Shown: positions 23,300 through 36,140, counted from the stretch's first letter. The stretch: DNA of 64,000 nucleotides from Spirometra erinaceieuropaei (GCA_902702965.1 CACRXP010000397.1:320699-384698); one strand, 5' to 3'. A program made the numbers and translations. The notes: generated from the sequence alone by a model not told the origin.

Positions 23300-24760
23300 C
23301 GACGATAATAATAATTATTTTTTTATTAAAGACCCGTCGGGGTCGCATAAAAGCAAGTAAAAATAAATTTACATGCGAATTTTAGACGAGGTAGGCAAAA
23401 TCTGTACAAAATGCAATACATAGTTTTTGAATTAGAAGTCCGTTAAGAAAAATGATAAGCGAGGGGTGAAAAAAACTCCATATCAAAATTTAAAAATGAT
23501 TGGATCAATTTTACAGGAGAAACAAACCCTCGATAAAAAAAGCAATAACAGAAAAATGCGGGCAGGACTGGCCTGCGTGTGGCGGTATGTAATGGATTAT
23601 AATCGGACATCGACAGGGCAGAAATAAATTTCAGCTGTTAAGGCATTGTATAACGGATCTCATGAAGAGTTAAGTAGGCGGGTAGGTCAGGACTGGCCTG
23701 TATGTGGCCTTGAATAAGGCAAACAGTGGCGAAATTGAAAACCAGTCCCGAGGCGATAGGAACCCAGATGCGGTCGGTTACATTCATCCGAGTCCATCGG
23801 AGGATGGGGCGAGGGTGATGCGACCAGACTACTAGTATATGGTGAATACAGAAGGTTTCGCCAAGAGCGTCGATGGAGCGCATTCTGTGAGGGCACGATG
23901 CTTGGACTGAAAAATTGGAAAAATTAACATTTCTGGTGAGGGATCTTAGGAAGCGAGACTACTCATAAAGGAAGGAAATGTAAACAGTTGCGGAAATTTA
24001 ATGGCGACATACTAAATTCCCAATGGCCCTTTCTCAGTGCCATAGAAAATGTTGTCTGGGAAGGATGAGGAAAAACACAGTTTAATCGAGTCAATATTCA
24101 GATAAAGGCGTAGCCTTCTCTTAGAGGTGTGTAGATTTTCTGAAGATCTTATATTTATTAGAAGGTTATTCCAGAGGAAAGTATATCTGGAAGCGAAAAA
24201 AGGGAGCGCTTAGAGGTGGAGGACGCTGGAGGAGGTATAATCAAGGACGAGTTGCGAAGATTGTATGGGCGACTACTAGAGGTGAGTGCTGAAATCCAAG
24301 AAAAATTTGAACTATGATTAATGGGAAAGAGGAGACAGAAGCCCACTTCTAGTCTTCGAACCCGCAAAAATTTCAGCTTAAGAAGCTGGCATCTATCTGA
24401 GTAGGAGATATTGGGATGTTCCTTATCTAAAAGTTTTTTTTAGAAAAACGTCCTTGGACATTTTCAATTTTTAAACGACTAGCTGCATTCATCAAACCAA
24501 AGAATGGGCAGCAATACTCGAGAATTGGAAGTACAAACATACGATAGAGCCTTTATTTAATTTCAGGAATATGGAGAGTGTAAGAAATAAAGCCACAAAT
24601 CTGGGCAGCTTTGGCTGTAATTCTTTCAGCGTGTGGCGAGAGAGATGTCCACCCTGTGCTCCACTTCGAGGTGAGAGTAGAGACGGTTACTCGTGAGTGA
24701 CTTAGTTTATAGTTAATGTGGACTTGTGCAGCATCTACCGCACTCCCTCCTACACCCACC
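23300..24760 (-). mobile_element. Minus-strand LINE: RT C-terminus plus intact 3' end with TAA-rich tail
   Basis: On the minus strand the conserved C-terminal LINE block is readable in pieces: LSPHAERITAKAAQICGFIS, then LEYCCPFFGLMNAASRLKIE, SSRPYNLRNSSLIIPPP and a final arginine-rich helix. The 3' untranslated region runs to 23306-23345, where GCGACCCCGACGGGTCTTTA is followed by AATAAAAAAATAATTATT, a typical non-LTR tail. Frameshifts make it inactive. It resembles Jockey/CR1-group elements, but I cannot fix the clade. Confidence 0.75.
23563..23711 (-). repeat. Two-copy 22-bp direct repeat within LINE 3' UTR
   Basis: CAGGACTGGCCTGCGTGTGG at about 23566 is repeated as CAGGACTGGCCTGTATGTGG at about 23690, in the same orientation, inside the 3' untranslated region of the minus-strand LINE. 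It is probably an internal duplication of the element. Confidence 0.5.
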
Positions 24761-24769
24761 TATACGCGG

Positions 24770-26820
24770 TGTCAAGACAGAGTTAAGAAGACCGGATACC
24801 GGGGAGGGCGCAGATGGATGGCACGGCCGGGCCCGCACACTCGCGTTCCGCTCCACGGGTCCTGGCCCGCACGGCAAATAAGCAGGCTTTTGACCAACAA
24901 AAACAAGGAAAAGGCGACTCGGGTCCCGTTATGCGCAATGTCTGCCGGCAGCCGGGTCTGCCACCGTGCCCCGAAGTGTTGGCATTTGTTATGGTGCTCA
25001 AATCCGATAACGCCTGTCAGAATCCAATTAGGCCCCCATGTTGGTCCATCGCATCTACCACGTGGCCCGTTTGAGGGGCAAATACATGCACAAATGCAGT
25101 ACTGCAGTATTGTCGTGCGCTCTAGAGATAACTTTCCAGAGAACAGGAGTTATGTATGTTTTGACGCCGATTAAGTTGCACTGCCTAATAAAATTAAGCG
25201 CAAGCAACGGCTTCTTCGGAGACTTCTTTTATTGATCTATGGTTGTCGCACACGCGCACTACACACCAAAATAATGGCCGTTTGAATGTCCATACAGTCC
25301 TGTCTGCAACTTGGTACAAATATCACAGGAATGAAAAACTTCTGCAAAATTATTTTTTGTTTAAGGGGGCGATTATTCGTTTTTGCATTCGGTAAATATC
25401 CCACATATTTTGGGTGTCGATTCTATCGATTTAGTCTACCGCAGTGATGGAGTTTGTGGTCTCTAATCTCGTGGCCCCTCTCACCACAGCCAATTTCTTC
25501 AGCCGCCAGTGAACGCAGTTTTTTAATACTTCAGTTTGGTCTAGTACCAATGTAATCTATAGGAATTGAGGCTGAAAGTATCCGAGACAGTGCTACCTAT
25601 CCCTGTCCCTTTTTCTAATACATCATCCAACCTACAAAAACGCCATCCTGAGTATTTAATAATGAGGTGTTTTTTACTGTTAGCCCGATGTATGCTTTAC
25701 TTTTCTCTGACAGTGCCTGCAAACTGGCATTAAATTCAATTGCTATTACTGTTATTATAGAAACTTGTTTTACGGGGAACGAGACCCGTGATTCAATATA
25801 ATTCAGTATAATAAAAAGGAGGAAGGCAGACTTCGAAAGCCACCTTTGCAGTTATATGATTGAGAAAATACGCATACTTGCATAATTAATCGTGGCACCG
25901 AACGATTTGTTGTTTCGTGAGCTAGCCAATGTTTCTCTTAGACAATTCAAGTGCGTGAAGCAGAAAAATTGCTCCATGGACGAGCATCAACCAGAAAATG
26001 ACTCTGAATAATATGTTGCAAAGACTGATATGGGGTCTGGGTAGAGGTGACCATAAAGATCTACAGCGAGAATATCTTCATTGTACATATGGAAGACTAA
26101 ATACACTACTGTCGTGCTGAGGCAGTCTTGCGTGCAGTGATTATCGTAACTGATGTGTGGGTTACTGCCACCGAGGGCTCACTTCGTGGTCTATGTCCTC
26201 AAAAAACTAGGCACCACCTTCCATAGTGAAGACGATGGTGCTGACAAATACATCCATCTCCTAGCGTCAGCCGAAGTACCGGCACCTTGCTGTCGTCAAA
26301 ATCTGAGCTTAGTATTTGACGACACATAGAACGTAATACTCAGCAGGTCAGTACTCAATACGCGAAAGCTTTTTACTTCCGATGATCTTGTCGCAATAAG
26401 CCTGGCATCGATTTGAGAATTCATTCGAATGCACTGATAGGGTAAATTTGCCCCTTATCACTTGACAGGGGCAAATCATACTGTCCTCCTAGGGAGAATG
26501 TTGCGCTCTAAGGAAATTTGCCGTACAACCCAAGGTGGAATCGCAGTAGGAATTACTTTCTTACTAGTGAATCCAACAACAAAACACATCTACAGAAATG
26601 TTGGACGCACGAAAAAATACGAATAAGATTATTGGCTTCTCTTAAAGAGGAAAGGAGGTTCGGACGATTTTGCTATTACAGAGCTGAATGAAAGAGGGGT
26701 TTCAAAAAGAAACACCTGTCCAAAATCCTAATAACATAAGTCCCGTTCTAAGAACTAGGCGAAAGTGAGATGGAAAGGGGCATAATCCAATTCAAGAGAT
26801 CATTCTTTTTTCATTTTTAA
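24770..26820. other. No gene recognised
   Basis: No exon or retroelement domain could be identified. The stretch contains a perfect 10-bp hairpin at 26446-26476. The right edge grades into the Penelope-like element starting around 26850. Confidence 0.4.
26446..26476. other. Perfect 10-bp inverted repeat (hairpin)
   Basis: ATTTGCCCCT and AGGGGCAAAT flank an 11-base spacer. No T-run follows, so this is not a terminator-like signal, and its role is unknown. Confidence 0.5.
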
Positions 26821-26849
26821 CACACCTGATTGTCGCACGCATAAATAGA

Positions 26850-28480
26850 AGCAATGAAGAGATTGAAAATGGACAAGGATATAATAGTGCTGCCGGATAA
26901 CAAAGGAAGAGCAGCACTGTGATGAACCGCGTTGAGTACCATGAGAAGGCACAAGCTCTTCAGGACGCCAAACAGTCCTACAAGTCCACGTCCTCTTCGC
27001 AGGCTAAATCGATGATTAACCAGCTGACTGGACTCTTAAGCCGACTCTGGCGCAACAATGTAATCTCGGTTGACGAATGGCACCAGACAGAGCCAACCGA
27101 CACAGCATTAGCCACATTATATGAGCTGCCAAAATCCACAAACCCAATGTTTCCCTGCGGCCAATCATTGCCCTGGATGACAGCCCCACATGCAATCTAA
27201 CCAAATGGATGTCCCGAAAACCAAATTTTCTCCGAGAGGGCTCTGTTACGTCAGCCAATTTGGCCTCCCATTTCCTTGCCTACATTTAAGAAAAAACTTT
27301 CGACCCGACCAAATTATGGCATCCTTCGACGTTGCCTCGCTTTTCACATCCATCCCACCACACTTGGTACGCGATGTGCTACGCAAACGGCTAGAGGAAA
27401 AGTATGAAGAAACGCCAGGGCTCCTAAAAATCCAACACTTAATGCAGTTCTGTGCATTCTGCCAACGAACCTTTTTCACCTTCGATGGTAGAACATATGA
27501 ACAAATTAAAGGAACACCCATGCGTTCCCCAATATTCAGCCTAAATGCGGAATTGATCCTACAAAAGCTGGAAAAGGTTGCTTTCGGTCACTACAAACCC
27601 GCGTTTTTGCGCTGGTACGTGGACGATACATTCATCGTTATTGAGAACGACAAGCTATCGGGTTTTCAAGACCTGCTCATCAGCATCTTCCCCGACATTT
27701 AGATTATCAAAGAAGACGAGGAGGCCGAGAAATTACCTTCCTTGACGTGCTTGTCACGTGCACATCTGATGGTAAACTCAGCACGACAGTGTACAGACGG
27801 ACGACCAATAGAAGCCAGGTCCTCAATTATCACCGCGACCACCCAATGTTGCATAAACGGGGCCGTGTGAGGGCGCTTTTCAATCGGGTAAAAACGCATT
27901 GTAGCGAGCCCGAAGGAAGGATGCAAGAAATTCGGTATCTCAGGGACCAATTAACAAGGAACGGTTACCCAAACAGTTTCATCAGACGAGGGACAAACGG
28001 AAGAGAGACACCAACGATTTGCACTCCCTACCTTACATAAAGAATGTGTCCTAGGCCACAGAGCGCATTGTGTTAGAGTAGGGCGTGAGCATCGTTAATC
28101 ATCCGGCGGCAACCATGCGTAGTAGAATCATGAAACTGAAGGATCGGCTGGACGCATGTGAGCAGTCGGGCGTAGTCTATCCAGTCCCGTGCCATACCTC
28201 TCCATGTCATTACACAGGTCAAACAGGGCTACGTCTTAGCTCACGAATACTTGAGCACAAACGGGCAATTTGGAGAGGCAACTCATTATCTCAAGTCGCC
28301 ACTCACGCTCTGGAGGAAGGCCATGAGTTCGACTATGCCAACACGCGGATACTGACGCAGGCCGGCAACAAGACGGAGCGAGAAGTATTGGAGGCGTGGG
28401 TGTCGGACACCAACTCTATCAATAAACATATTGATTTATCTGCGTGTTATTACGCACTCTGTCCACGCAACCGGGTGGCG
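26850..28480 (+). mobile_element. Penelope-like element: RT plus GIY-YIG endonuclease
   Basis: The RT begins with RLKMDKDIIVLP near 26860, shifts frame at the GTGATGAACC near 26918, then runs through YHEKAQALQDAKQSY, FDVASLFTSIP, KGTPMRSPI (usually KGTPMGSPI) and an intact YVDD at 27616-27627. After a stop at 27700 the thumb continues to 28040 in another frame (QVLNYHRDHPMLHKRGRVR). The C-terminal GIY-YIG domain (28085-28480) keeps HYTGQTG, RILEHKRAI and GNKTEREVLEAWV. The order RT then GIY-YIG is diagnostic for Penelope-like elements. At least three lesions make this copy inactive. No hammerhead core was found at its 3' side. Confidence 0.92.
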
Positions 28481-28499
28481 CAGTTTACATCGCCGCGAA

Positions 28500-29280
28500 G
28501 TACAAGCACCGTCACCACCGTGGGCCAGGCAGCAAAAACCAGACCTAGCCAGAGGCGTAATGCCCTCCCGGTACAGTGGCATAAATGTTATGGAAATCCG
28601 CAAAACAGCATTACTATGGTTGATGTATTAGACCATCAACTGATCGGAATATCTTCACTCTTTTCCCGCAAGCGCAGCTGTCATCATGGCCGGTGCACAG
28701 TTCGTCCTACGTCAACTGCATAATGCTGGATACGTGCATGCCTTCTATAATGCGATAATTCAAGTCCCCGTCTTCACAACAAGAATCTGGGATTCGCATA
28801 TTCGCCTCCATCCGTGAATTCAAGTTCTGCTGTTCTCGGAGACTAGATTGGGACTGTTAACCCTAAAAAAAACTACTGAAGCTGACTAGACTACAACCTC
28901 CAACTAGAAATCATGTGCTTCCCAGGCAGTTTAAGGAACTGTGGCATCAAGTGACGGTCCAATCTTCGGGAAAACCGACTCCCCAGTCGCTTACCAGCTT
29001 TTACAACCTTTCCTTAAATGGACAAGGAGGTAATGGCTACAGTTGGCTGAGAGAAACGGCCGTGAGGTCGAATTAAAACAGCAGGAGGACTATTCCACCT
29101 GAAAAGAGGTCTGAACATTCAACCCATGGAGTTAAGCCACACTTTCAGACTGGAAAAATCGGCCACAAAGAAAATTCAACAGTACAGTTGCTATGCCAAT
29201 CAGGCTGCGACAAAGAATAAAGAAAATTGAAACCAAAGACGATCGGTCAGAATAGAGCCGAATGAGTATCCATAAACGCA
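28500..29280. other. Spacer between Penelope copy and CR1; nothing certain
   Basis: No domain could be recognised. The stretch may include 3' sequence of the Penelope element and eroded upstream CR1 sequence. Confidence 0.4.
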
Positions 29281-31088
29281 TACAAAATACAGAGGAACTT
29301 AATCAAGCGACTGACCCTCAGGACACGGCAAAATTTTGAAAAAGACCTATTGAATCGTGCTATGGAAAATCCAAAATTATTCTACAGCTACATAAGAAGC
29401 AGCACACGAAAGAGAGATCCAATCCCCCTCCTGAAGACAAGCGGAGACGTAGAGATTAGTGAGGATGGAGAAAAAGCTGAGCACTTTTCACAATTTTTCA
29501 AATCCATCTTTACTAGTGAAAGTTCATTTACTCCTCTCGACTACGACTTCGATGAGGGTCCAAAAATTGAGTCTGTATCTTTTGATGAAGCGACGGTTCG
29601 CAAAGAGCTAATGACGCTAAATGAGTCGAAATCACCAGGTCCAGACGACATACCGCCTAAGTTACTTAAGGAGCTCGCTGCCGAACTAGCCAAACCATTG
29701 TCCATACTTTTCCAAGCCTCGTTCGAAGCCAACTGCTTGCCCGCCGACTGGAAATCTGGGCGGATCACACCACTGTATAAAGGAGGCAGCAAGGCCTCTG
29801 CAAACAATTATAGGCCAATTAGCCTCACCTCCATCTGCTGCAAACTCATGGAGAAAATAATCAAGCGAGAGCTGATGCGCTTCCTAGAGCAGCATAATTT
29901 ATTATCTGATGCGCAGCATGGGTTTCGTAGTGGCAGGTCTTGCGTGACTAACTTGCTCAACGGTTTGGAACGTTGGACTCGGTCAGTTGATGAAGGCAAT
30001 GCGCTGCATGTAGTCTATATCGACTTTAAAAAGGCATTTGATAGTGTCCCACATCAGCGACTCCTGCACAAACTGAGCCGAACAGGCGTTAGGGGTAACC
30101 TCTTAAAATGGATTCAAAGCTTCCTATTAGACCGTTTTCAAACTGTCCATGTCGGTGGCCAGAAGTCGACGGAAGTTGCCGTTGAAAGCGGTGTTCCCCA
30201 AGGCTCAGTTCTTGGTCATACTTTGTTCATCATTAACGTCAACGATTGCGTGAGTGGACTGGATTGTGGTGTCGCCATGTTTGCGGATGACATTAAGCTC
30301 TGGAGCGTCATTCGAACTGCAGATGACGAAGAGCATCTGCAAGCGAACCTAAACCGACTCCAACAGTGGTCAAAGGTCTGGCTTATGCCGTTCAACGAGA
30401 AAAAGTGCAATATCCTACGAGTCGGCAGAGCTTGCTCTCCGAACCATATGGCCTACTGCCTAAACGGTATACCACTGCAAGAAGTGGACTCGCAGAAAGA
30501 CTTGGGAGTATGGATTACGACCTCGCTCAAACCCTCGCTGCACTGCACGAAGATAGCCAAGTCTGCAATGTCAGTCCTCTACCTTGTCAAGCGGGCTTTC
30601 TCTGCCTTTGATGAAGACTGCTTCGCTAAAGTCTTTCGAACTTTTTGCGTCCGCAACTAGAATTTGCTATCCAAGCTTGGAGACCCTGGACCGCGAAGGA
30701 CCTCAGCATCCTTGAAAGGGTTCAAAGGCGTGCAACGAAACTTGTGGCAGGACAGGGTTCACTACCATATGCAACGCGGTTAGCTAACCTTGATCTCTTT
30801 GCCTTGAGTTACAGGCAGTAACGGGGTGACCTGATACAAGCCTTCCGTATCATACGCGGTCAGGACTGCAGCCTCGTACCGGGGGACTTCTTCGAGTTAG
30901 CAACCACCACAAATCTACGAGGCCATCCATTCAAACTTCGTGTGACAGGGGCCAGACTGGACACACGAAAGTTCTTCTTCTCCAACAGAGTGCTAGAAGC
31001 CTGGAATGCCCTGCCTGTGGATGTCGTTATGTCTGCTTCCGTCGAGGTCTTTAAGAGGAAGCTGGATTTGTGTAGCAGTGTCCACTAA
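29281..31088 (+). mobile_element. CR1-type LINE with near-intact reverse transcriptase
   Basis: The best preserved element in the window. An open frame of 436 codons from 29350 holds the RT core: KSPGPDDIPPKLLKE, NNYRPISLTSICCKLMEKII, AQHGFRSGRSCV, IDFKKAFDSVPHQRLL, SGVPQGSVLG and the catalytic FADD at 30280-30291. A frameshift near 30650 moves the C-terminal part (RPQLEFAIQAW, RVQRRATKLVAGQG, FKRKLDLC) into another frame, with one stop near 30820, ending TAA at 31086-31088. The endonuclease is missing, so it is 5'-truncated. Few lesions suggest a fairly recent insertion. Confidence 0.92.
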
Positions 31089-31249
31089 ATTACCACCCTG
31101 ACCTCGACAAATTACGTTATTATAATACTACTTGCTATATTTCAGTAACATTTTAAATTCAATTTATTATTGTGCCAGCCCATCGCCTACGCTTACTGAC
31201 ATGCACATATGCAAATTTTGTCACCGGATATATTATTTATTTCGCTGCG

Positions 31250-31540
31250 NNNNNNNNNNNNNNNNNNNNNNNNNNNNNNNNNNNNNNNNNNNNNNNNNNN
31301 NNNNNNNNNNNNNNNNNNNNNNNNNNNNNNNNNNNNNNNNNNNNNNNNNNNNNNNNNNNNNNNNNNNNNNNNNNNNNNNNNNNNNNNNNNNNNNNNNNNN
31401 NNNNNNNNNNNNNNNNNNNNNNNNNNNNNNNNNNNNNNNNNNNNNNNNNNNNNNNNNNNNNNNNNNNNNNNNNNNNNNNNNNNNNNNNNNNNNNNNNNNN
31501 NNNNNNNNNNNNNNNNNNNNNNNNNNNNNNNNNNNNNNNN
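31250..31540. other. Assembly gap (291 N)
   Basis: A run of N, 160 bases past the CR1 stop codon. Repeat-rich flanks are a likely cause. Nothing can be said about its content, and the stated length may be an estimate. Confidence 0.99.
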
Positions 31541-32946
31541 ATGAGTGAAATGACTGTCAGGCTTTAGCTGAAGTAGGTAAGAACGGCAGGATTTATTGAT
31601 ACCAAAAACTTTCGCGACTGTTCTTTAGCTGCCAACTTCAGCTTCGTACCGGGGACAAAATGCTTCAACTTTTTAAAACAATGTCAGCCTTTAGTCAACA
31701 AAGTAAACAGACAAAACGGCTGATTTTACAGTCCGCGCTCTGAGTGACAGTAAGCTGTCAAGCAGTCCGATTGGCACTTCTGGACTTTCCTTTGGCAGCC
31801 TTCCTAGATCGCATCCGTACAGATAGCTCAGTATAAAAGTAGGTTTACTGGATGCACTGGGAAACACTTGAGTCGCTAGGTACTAAGACCTGAAAGTGAC
31901 CCAAAGGAATCTGGCCATCAAATCTAATATGAACAAAACGATCTGCGTAGAGTATAAAACGTTGTGGCGTGGAACGTAACTCTCTAGTAAGAATGGTCTT
32001 AGGGGATCCTCATTGTTGCTCAAAATGACCTATACGGGATAATAATTAAAATACTGCTCGAATGGTCGTAAAAAATGTAGGAAACCGCCTTTTCGTGGAT
32101 TAGAAAATGAAGGGCTTCTGTTTTGAAGCTAGAAGACTAACTGGAAAGAGTTTAAAGATAATAAAACGCAATGAAGATGGGGTGCATGGGAGCAGCCGAA
32201 GTAAGAGGAACATATTAGCAGGACTCCTGATGTTCAGACGTGCCGAAGAAGGGGCAACAAAAGGGTCGCCTTGTTAACTGCACGCTGCCTTCCACGAGGA
32301 GGAGTGGGCTTGAGACGCGATAAAAATATTGACCGGTCAATGCCTTGTCCATACAAAGGAAGGCCGAAGAGGCACTTCCGTTAGTGTGCTCTTTTCGACG
32401 TTTTCTTTAAAGTGTTGTCATCCACGTAACGAGAAATTTAGGTTATATGGGAAGATGAGGTTGGAACATACACATGCTTGCGGGATAGTAAGAGGACAAT
32501 TAGAGTCGAAAATAAATATTTTCAGATAATCGAACAGTCAGGTTGCGCACAAACCAATTGGAACACCCACTGGAAGTTCGCTATGATAAAAACATGCTCT
32601 GCTTGCATTTGGTGGTTTTGAGGAATATCTTGTCGGTCTTATAGCTCATAGGACTGATCTGTTGATTTTGGCCAGCGTAATTACGACTCCGAATTCAGCA
32701 ATAAACCTTTGCGCATGCCTGCTGAAGAATAGACAATGTATGCTTACTAAGCAAGGCGGACTGCAACACCAGATATGAGCATCCTGTTTTGCCGGGGGGC
32801 TGTGGCCGAAAGCCCTCAGATATTTTTCTAGCAGCGATTAGTTAATAAACGAAAGTGTTAACTACAAAGACAGGGGAGGTTGAAACAGACAATCCCCCCT
32901 CTTATCGTCTGACAGCAGTCAGCCATACTAGGACTTCAGGGTTAAA

Positions 32947-33120
32947 AGGCCTGAAGTTCTTCGTCAAGGCTTTTTAAGTCAAAGATTCTGCTGGTTGAGC
33001 CATGGAGCAACGTCCGGTCAGCTTTGATTGGCACATATAAAGTCAGGCAGGAGTGGTTTTCACCGGTTTGTCGTGGTTTAACGAGGAATAACACAGAACT
33101 AGTCATTACAGTTTTACCTG
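32947..33120 (-). CDS. Doubtful exon of the PLAT-domain gene
   Basis: The minus strand reads KTVMTSSVLFLVKPRQTGEN, then LLHGSTSRIFDLKSLDEELQ. The second half resembles the F-x-R/H-G-S-x-D-x-F-x-L-x-x-V-D-L-G-x-L stretch of PLAT domains. It lies downstream of the last supported PLAT exon (36574), in the right strand and order. The borders are weak: no good donor follows, and a TAA closes the frame soon after. It could equally be chance or a decayed repeat. Confidence 0.25.
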
Positions 33121-34379
33121 CTCTTGACAGTAACACCTCTCGAGGTAGTAATTAACTGGACGACTGGACTTTATCAAGAATAGTAAACGCAGCGCAGGCC
33201 CTAAGAACGTGGAGTGGTTGTTAGCGGAATTTTCTCACACTTTGTGTTCCCTTCTTGATTTGTAGTCCGCCTATGGCAAATCCTTATTTTCCCTAAAGAT
33301 CCTGTTAGTTTCATCGCATATCCGACGCTTCGTCATGCGGCGTGTGCTTTCCGTTATGAGAGGATAACAGGTGGTCTCCAAGTCGACTTGATTTCTTATA
33401 AGGCAACTAGCCAGCTGTGAAAATAATTCGCTCGGACCTTTATGCTTGCGTTCCGACGACGAGTGGGGAAGACAGTTTTTTTTCGAGCACGCTTTACAGA
33501 GGCATGTACGTTCACTTGACTTACGCCAGAGATTAAAGTTTTCCACGTTTGAACAGGCGTTTTCCTCTATCCTCTGGACAATTTTTTGCACTAAAATAGC
33601 AAAGAATAGATTTTTATGCAGATACATTGACAAGTTCTGGCTCACTAGCCAAAAAAGATCTAATATCTGGAGCACCTAGGCAAACGAAAATGCCCATCAA
33701 TGAACGTTACTCACATGTGACTTGACGATATAAAGTTTTCAGCAGACAAACGGTCAGAGTTCACAGCCAATATAAAACTGGTGGAAAAGAGGAGGTAGTA
33801 CTTGTGCAAAAGTTAAAGTCTCCACTTCAATGTTAGCAACTGACTGTATTGAACTACCAAAGCGTAGAGCTTGATATCATAACGTATCATTTCTAGATAA
33901 CTCCTTGCAATCCCGATAATTTAGTTTAGGTCTTTCAAAATGTAGATGGTTTAAGAGACTAGCATGTGAAGGATAACTGTGATATTTCCCAAACTAGATA
34001 ATGTGTAAAATCTCACCGGATTCACGAAGTCTCTCTTCGGCATCACTTGTGTCGGCGGTGCTTTCAGGAATGTCGAAACCACGATCTACAAGTGCGAGAC
34101 AGTTATTACTCCCTTGAATGAAACACTGCTAAAGTGTGGAGGACATCGGACGCCAGTCAGCGTGCTGTAAGATCTGAAAGGCAACATATTTTCCTACATT
34201 GACGACAAACAGATCTCATCGTGCAAAAAGTCCGTTTGCGACTTTATTTGTCCTGAAAAAACTACAACTGCATTGAATATGCATTGGCATGGAGGACATT
34301 AATCGGGCTTTGCGGCATACTGTGGCTGGAATTGGAAATGTAAACCCCTGTACTACTGATAGCCTTTCTCTGAATTCCA

Positions 34380-34440
34380 CAGAGGGTTCCTACATCCGGG
34401 TCCTAACTTGAACCCCAACCCTAACCACTGTGACAGGCAT
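34380..34440. repeat. Interstitial telomere-like degenerate repeat
   Basis: TTGAACCCCAACCCTAACCA lies in unique-looking DNA. Similar CCTAACC/TTAGGG-like words recur near 36325-36355, 46640-46690 and 48000-48060. They are too diverged to be a telomere and look like scattered remnants. Confidence 0.4.
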
Positions 34441-34627
34441 GTCAGTGTCCACGACCAGACCCCAATGGCCGACACATTGGCCGGCGTGCCTTGTCACCCT
34501 TGACTTTTCGTCTCTCTTGAAGACGCACCCCAGACTTAAGCCATTTAACAATCGGCAGTCCGACCGTCGTTTCCGATGATAACTTCCGGGTGGAAGCAGA
34601 AGCGGTGACCTGCGCGTAATCGGAGGC

Positions 34628-34957
34628 TTGCAGGCGGGATTTATTGCGACCGACCAACTCAATGAAGTCCTCTATTTTAGATTGCGCAAGACGGTCGAGG
34701 TTTTTGAGAGTGGAACGTTATATCGTACGACGCAACATCTAGTATTAAAATCTTGTATTAAGATCCCGCGTTCCTCCATTACGAAACACCTGCTTGATGG
34801 TGGTCACTCCGTCGACCCCAAAACTTCCTACCGAGCACTTGTTTGGGCACAAACAACTCGGACATCGCGTTATCTAGAGGAGGCCTATATACGGCGGTTG
34901 AAACCAGATATTTGTAAACAGTTGGAACACGTGGTTAACCTAACATTTCCATGGTAG
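34628..34957 (+). mobile_element. Penelope-like element, GIY-YIG C-terminal fragment
   Basis: Reads SSITKHLLDGGHSVDPKTSY and then RYLEEAYIRRLKPDICKQ before a stop. The H-L-L-D-x-G-H and R-x-L-E-A-x-x-I-R-R-x-K-P blocks belong to the second half of Penelope GIY-YIG domains. The catalytic GIY/YIG half is not visible. It represents a different family from the copies at 27, 43 and 54 kb. Confidence 0.7.
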
Positions 34958-35269
34958 CCTCTAGCTCCGTGATTTTCTCTTTTCCACTTACGTTTTGCTT
35001 GTTAACGCTCCCCCTTTTTCACTTCTTTCACTACGGTGTTTGAGTTACTAACTTTATCGATTAACCAGCTTTACTCAAAACCACGATTTGCTGTTTCTGC
35101 TTTGATTTTCTGCACGAATTCAAATCTTTAGTATTTTTCCCACTCGTTATCCATGTTATGACGCGACAGGACGCTAATGACGAGCCGTCGTGAAATTTTT
35201 TGGTACCATCAAATCCTACCCTGCTCGCCTACTTCAGCGAGGACCGAGTTATCCCCTCAGCTGGCAGAC

Positions 35270-35425
35270 TTTCAAGCCACTGCTTTAGTGCACCGTGATA
35301 GATAGATAGTGCACCGCGTCAGATTGTTTGTAGTCTGAAATATGCGTGAGACCGTCGACCTCACTCTCTACCCATTCCCAGGACAAGTCCGCAGTCCGAG
35401 ATGGTCACTTGTCTGATGTGGGAAG
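35270..35425 (+). repeat. GC-rich interspersed repeat, module B copy 2
   Basis: It shares GTGCACCGTGATAGATA-like lead-in, CGTCAGATTGTTTGTAG and GACCGTCGACCTCACTCTC with the copies at 10905-11040 and 36001-36140. Orientation is the same. No coding potential. Confidence 0.55.
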
Positions 35426-35654
35426 TGAGCGTGTCGCGACGGCCTGAGCCACTGGGAGATTCTAGTCACTACGACCTTCAGAAGCGGTCCAGAATAGAAA
35501 GACAAGTTGGACGTCAGTTGAGAGATCACTGTATTCTATCCAGACAGATTGGAGAACCGATCCGAATAAGTTAGCAGACGGACGAAACAACGCGTCCGGC
35601 GCCTCGACAGCTGCGCCCCGAGCGACAGTGGGATTGTCACGGGGCCTTAAGCGA

Positions 35655-35800
35655 GAGCACACCTGAGTCGGCCATGAAAATAACTAACCGGATTCGACTG
35701 CTATGATTGGTCGGCAACCAGACGGCCATTAGTAGTGGGCAGGTGCAAGTACTCGCGGGAGACGCAGCGTTGCAGCAGGCGCCCCCTGAAGTGATACCAC
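35655..35800 (+). repeat. GC-rich interspersed repeat, module C copy 2
   Basis: GATTGGTCGGCAACCAGACG and GGAGACGCAGCGTTGCAGCA match 9715-9785. Modules B and C lie within 600 bases of each other here and within 1.3 kb of each other at 9.7-11.0 kb, which hints that they come from one element. Confidence 0.5.
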
Positions 35801-36000
35801 AGGCGCAGTAGCTGAAAGGACTGCAGAACCCGTCTGCGCGCGCCACCTACAGGACCTGCCCCCCCCCCAAACTCACACACGTGTGTGAGTACCATTAAGA
35901 AGAAGTCATCGCAGACTGGCTCACAGCCTATCTGTCGGCCACTGAACACAAAAACACACGTTGGGCTGGATATGATTTGAGTAGAATAGCCCATTGGCAA

Positions 36001-36140
36001 CCTTACAAGTCACGGTTTTTAGCACACCGTGATAACCTCAAGCGTACCAGATTGTTTTCAATGAAAAAATTAGGCCCTGAGAGTCGACTTCACTCGTTCT
36101 ACCCTTTCCCCTGCATCAATGGGCTGTCCAAACCGGTCAA
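36001..36140 (+). repeat. GC-rich interspersed repeat, module B copy 3
   Basis: Contains AGCACACCGTGATAACCTC, CCAGATTGTTTTCAATG and CTGAGAGTCGACTTCACTC, in the same order as the other two module B copies. It lies 430 bases from the last supported exon of the PLAT gene, on the other strand. Confidence 0.55.

Larger units (their letters stand above)
31550..34530. other. Mostly unassigned; one possible PLAT-like minus-strand exon
   Basis: No retroelement or RNA gene was recognised. The open minus-strand frame at 32942-33136 is listed separately as a doubtful exon. A 134-codon minus-strand frame at 33271-33675 has no known domain. Confidence 0.35.
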
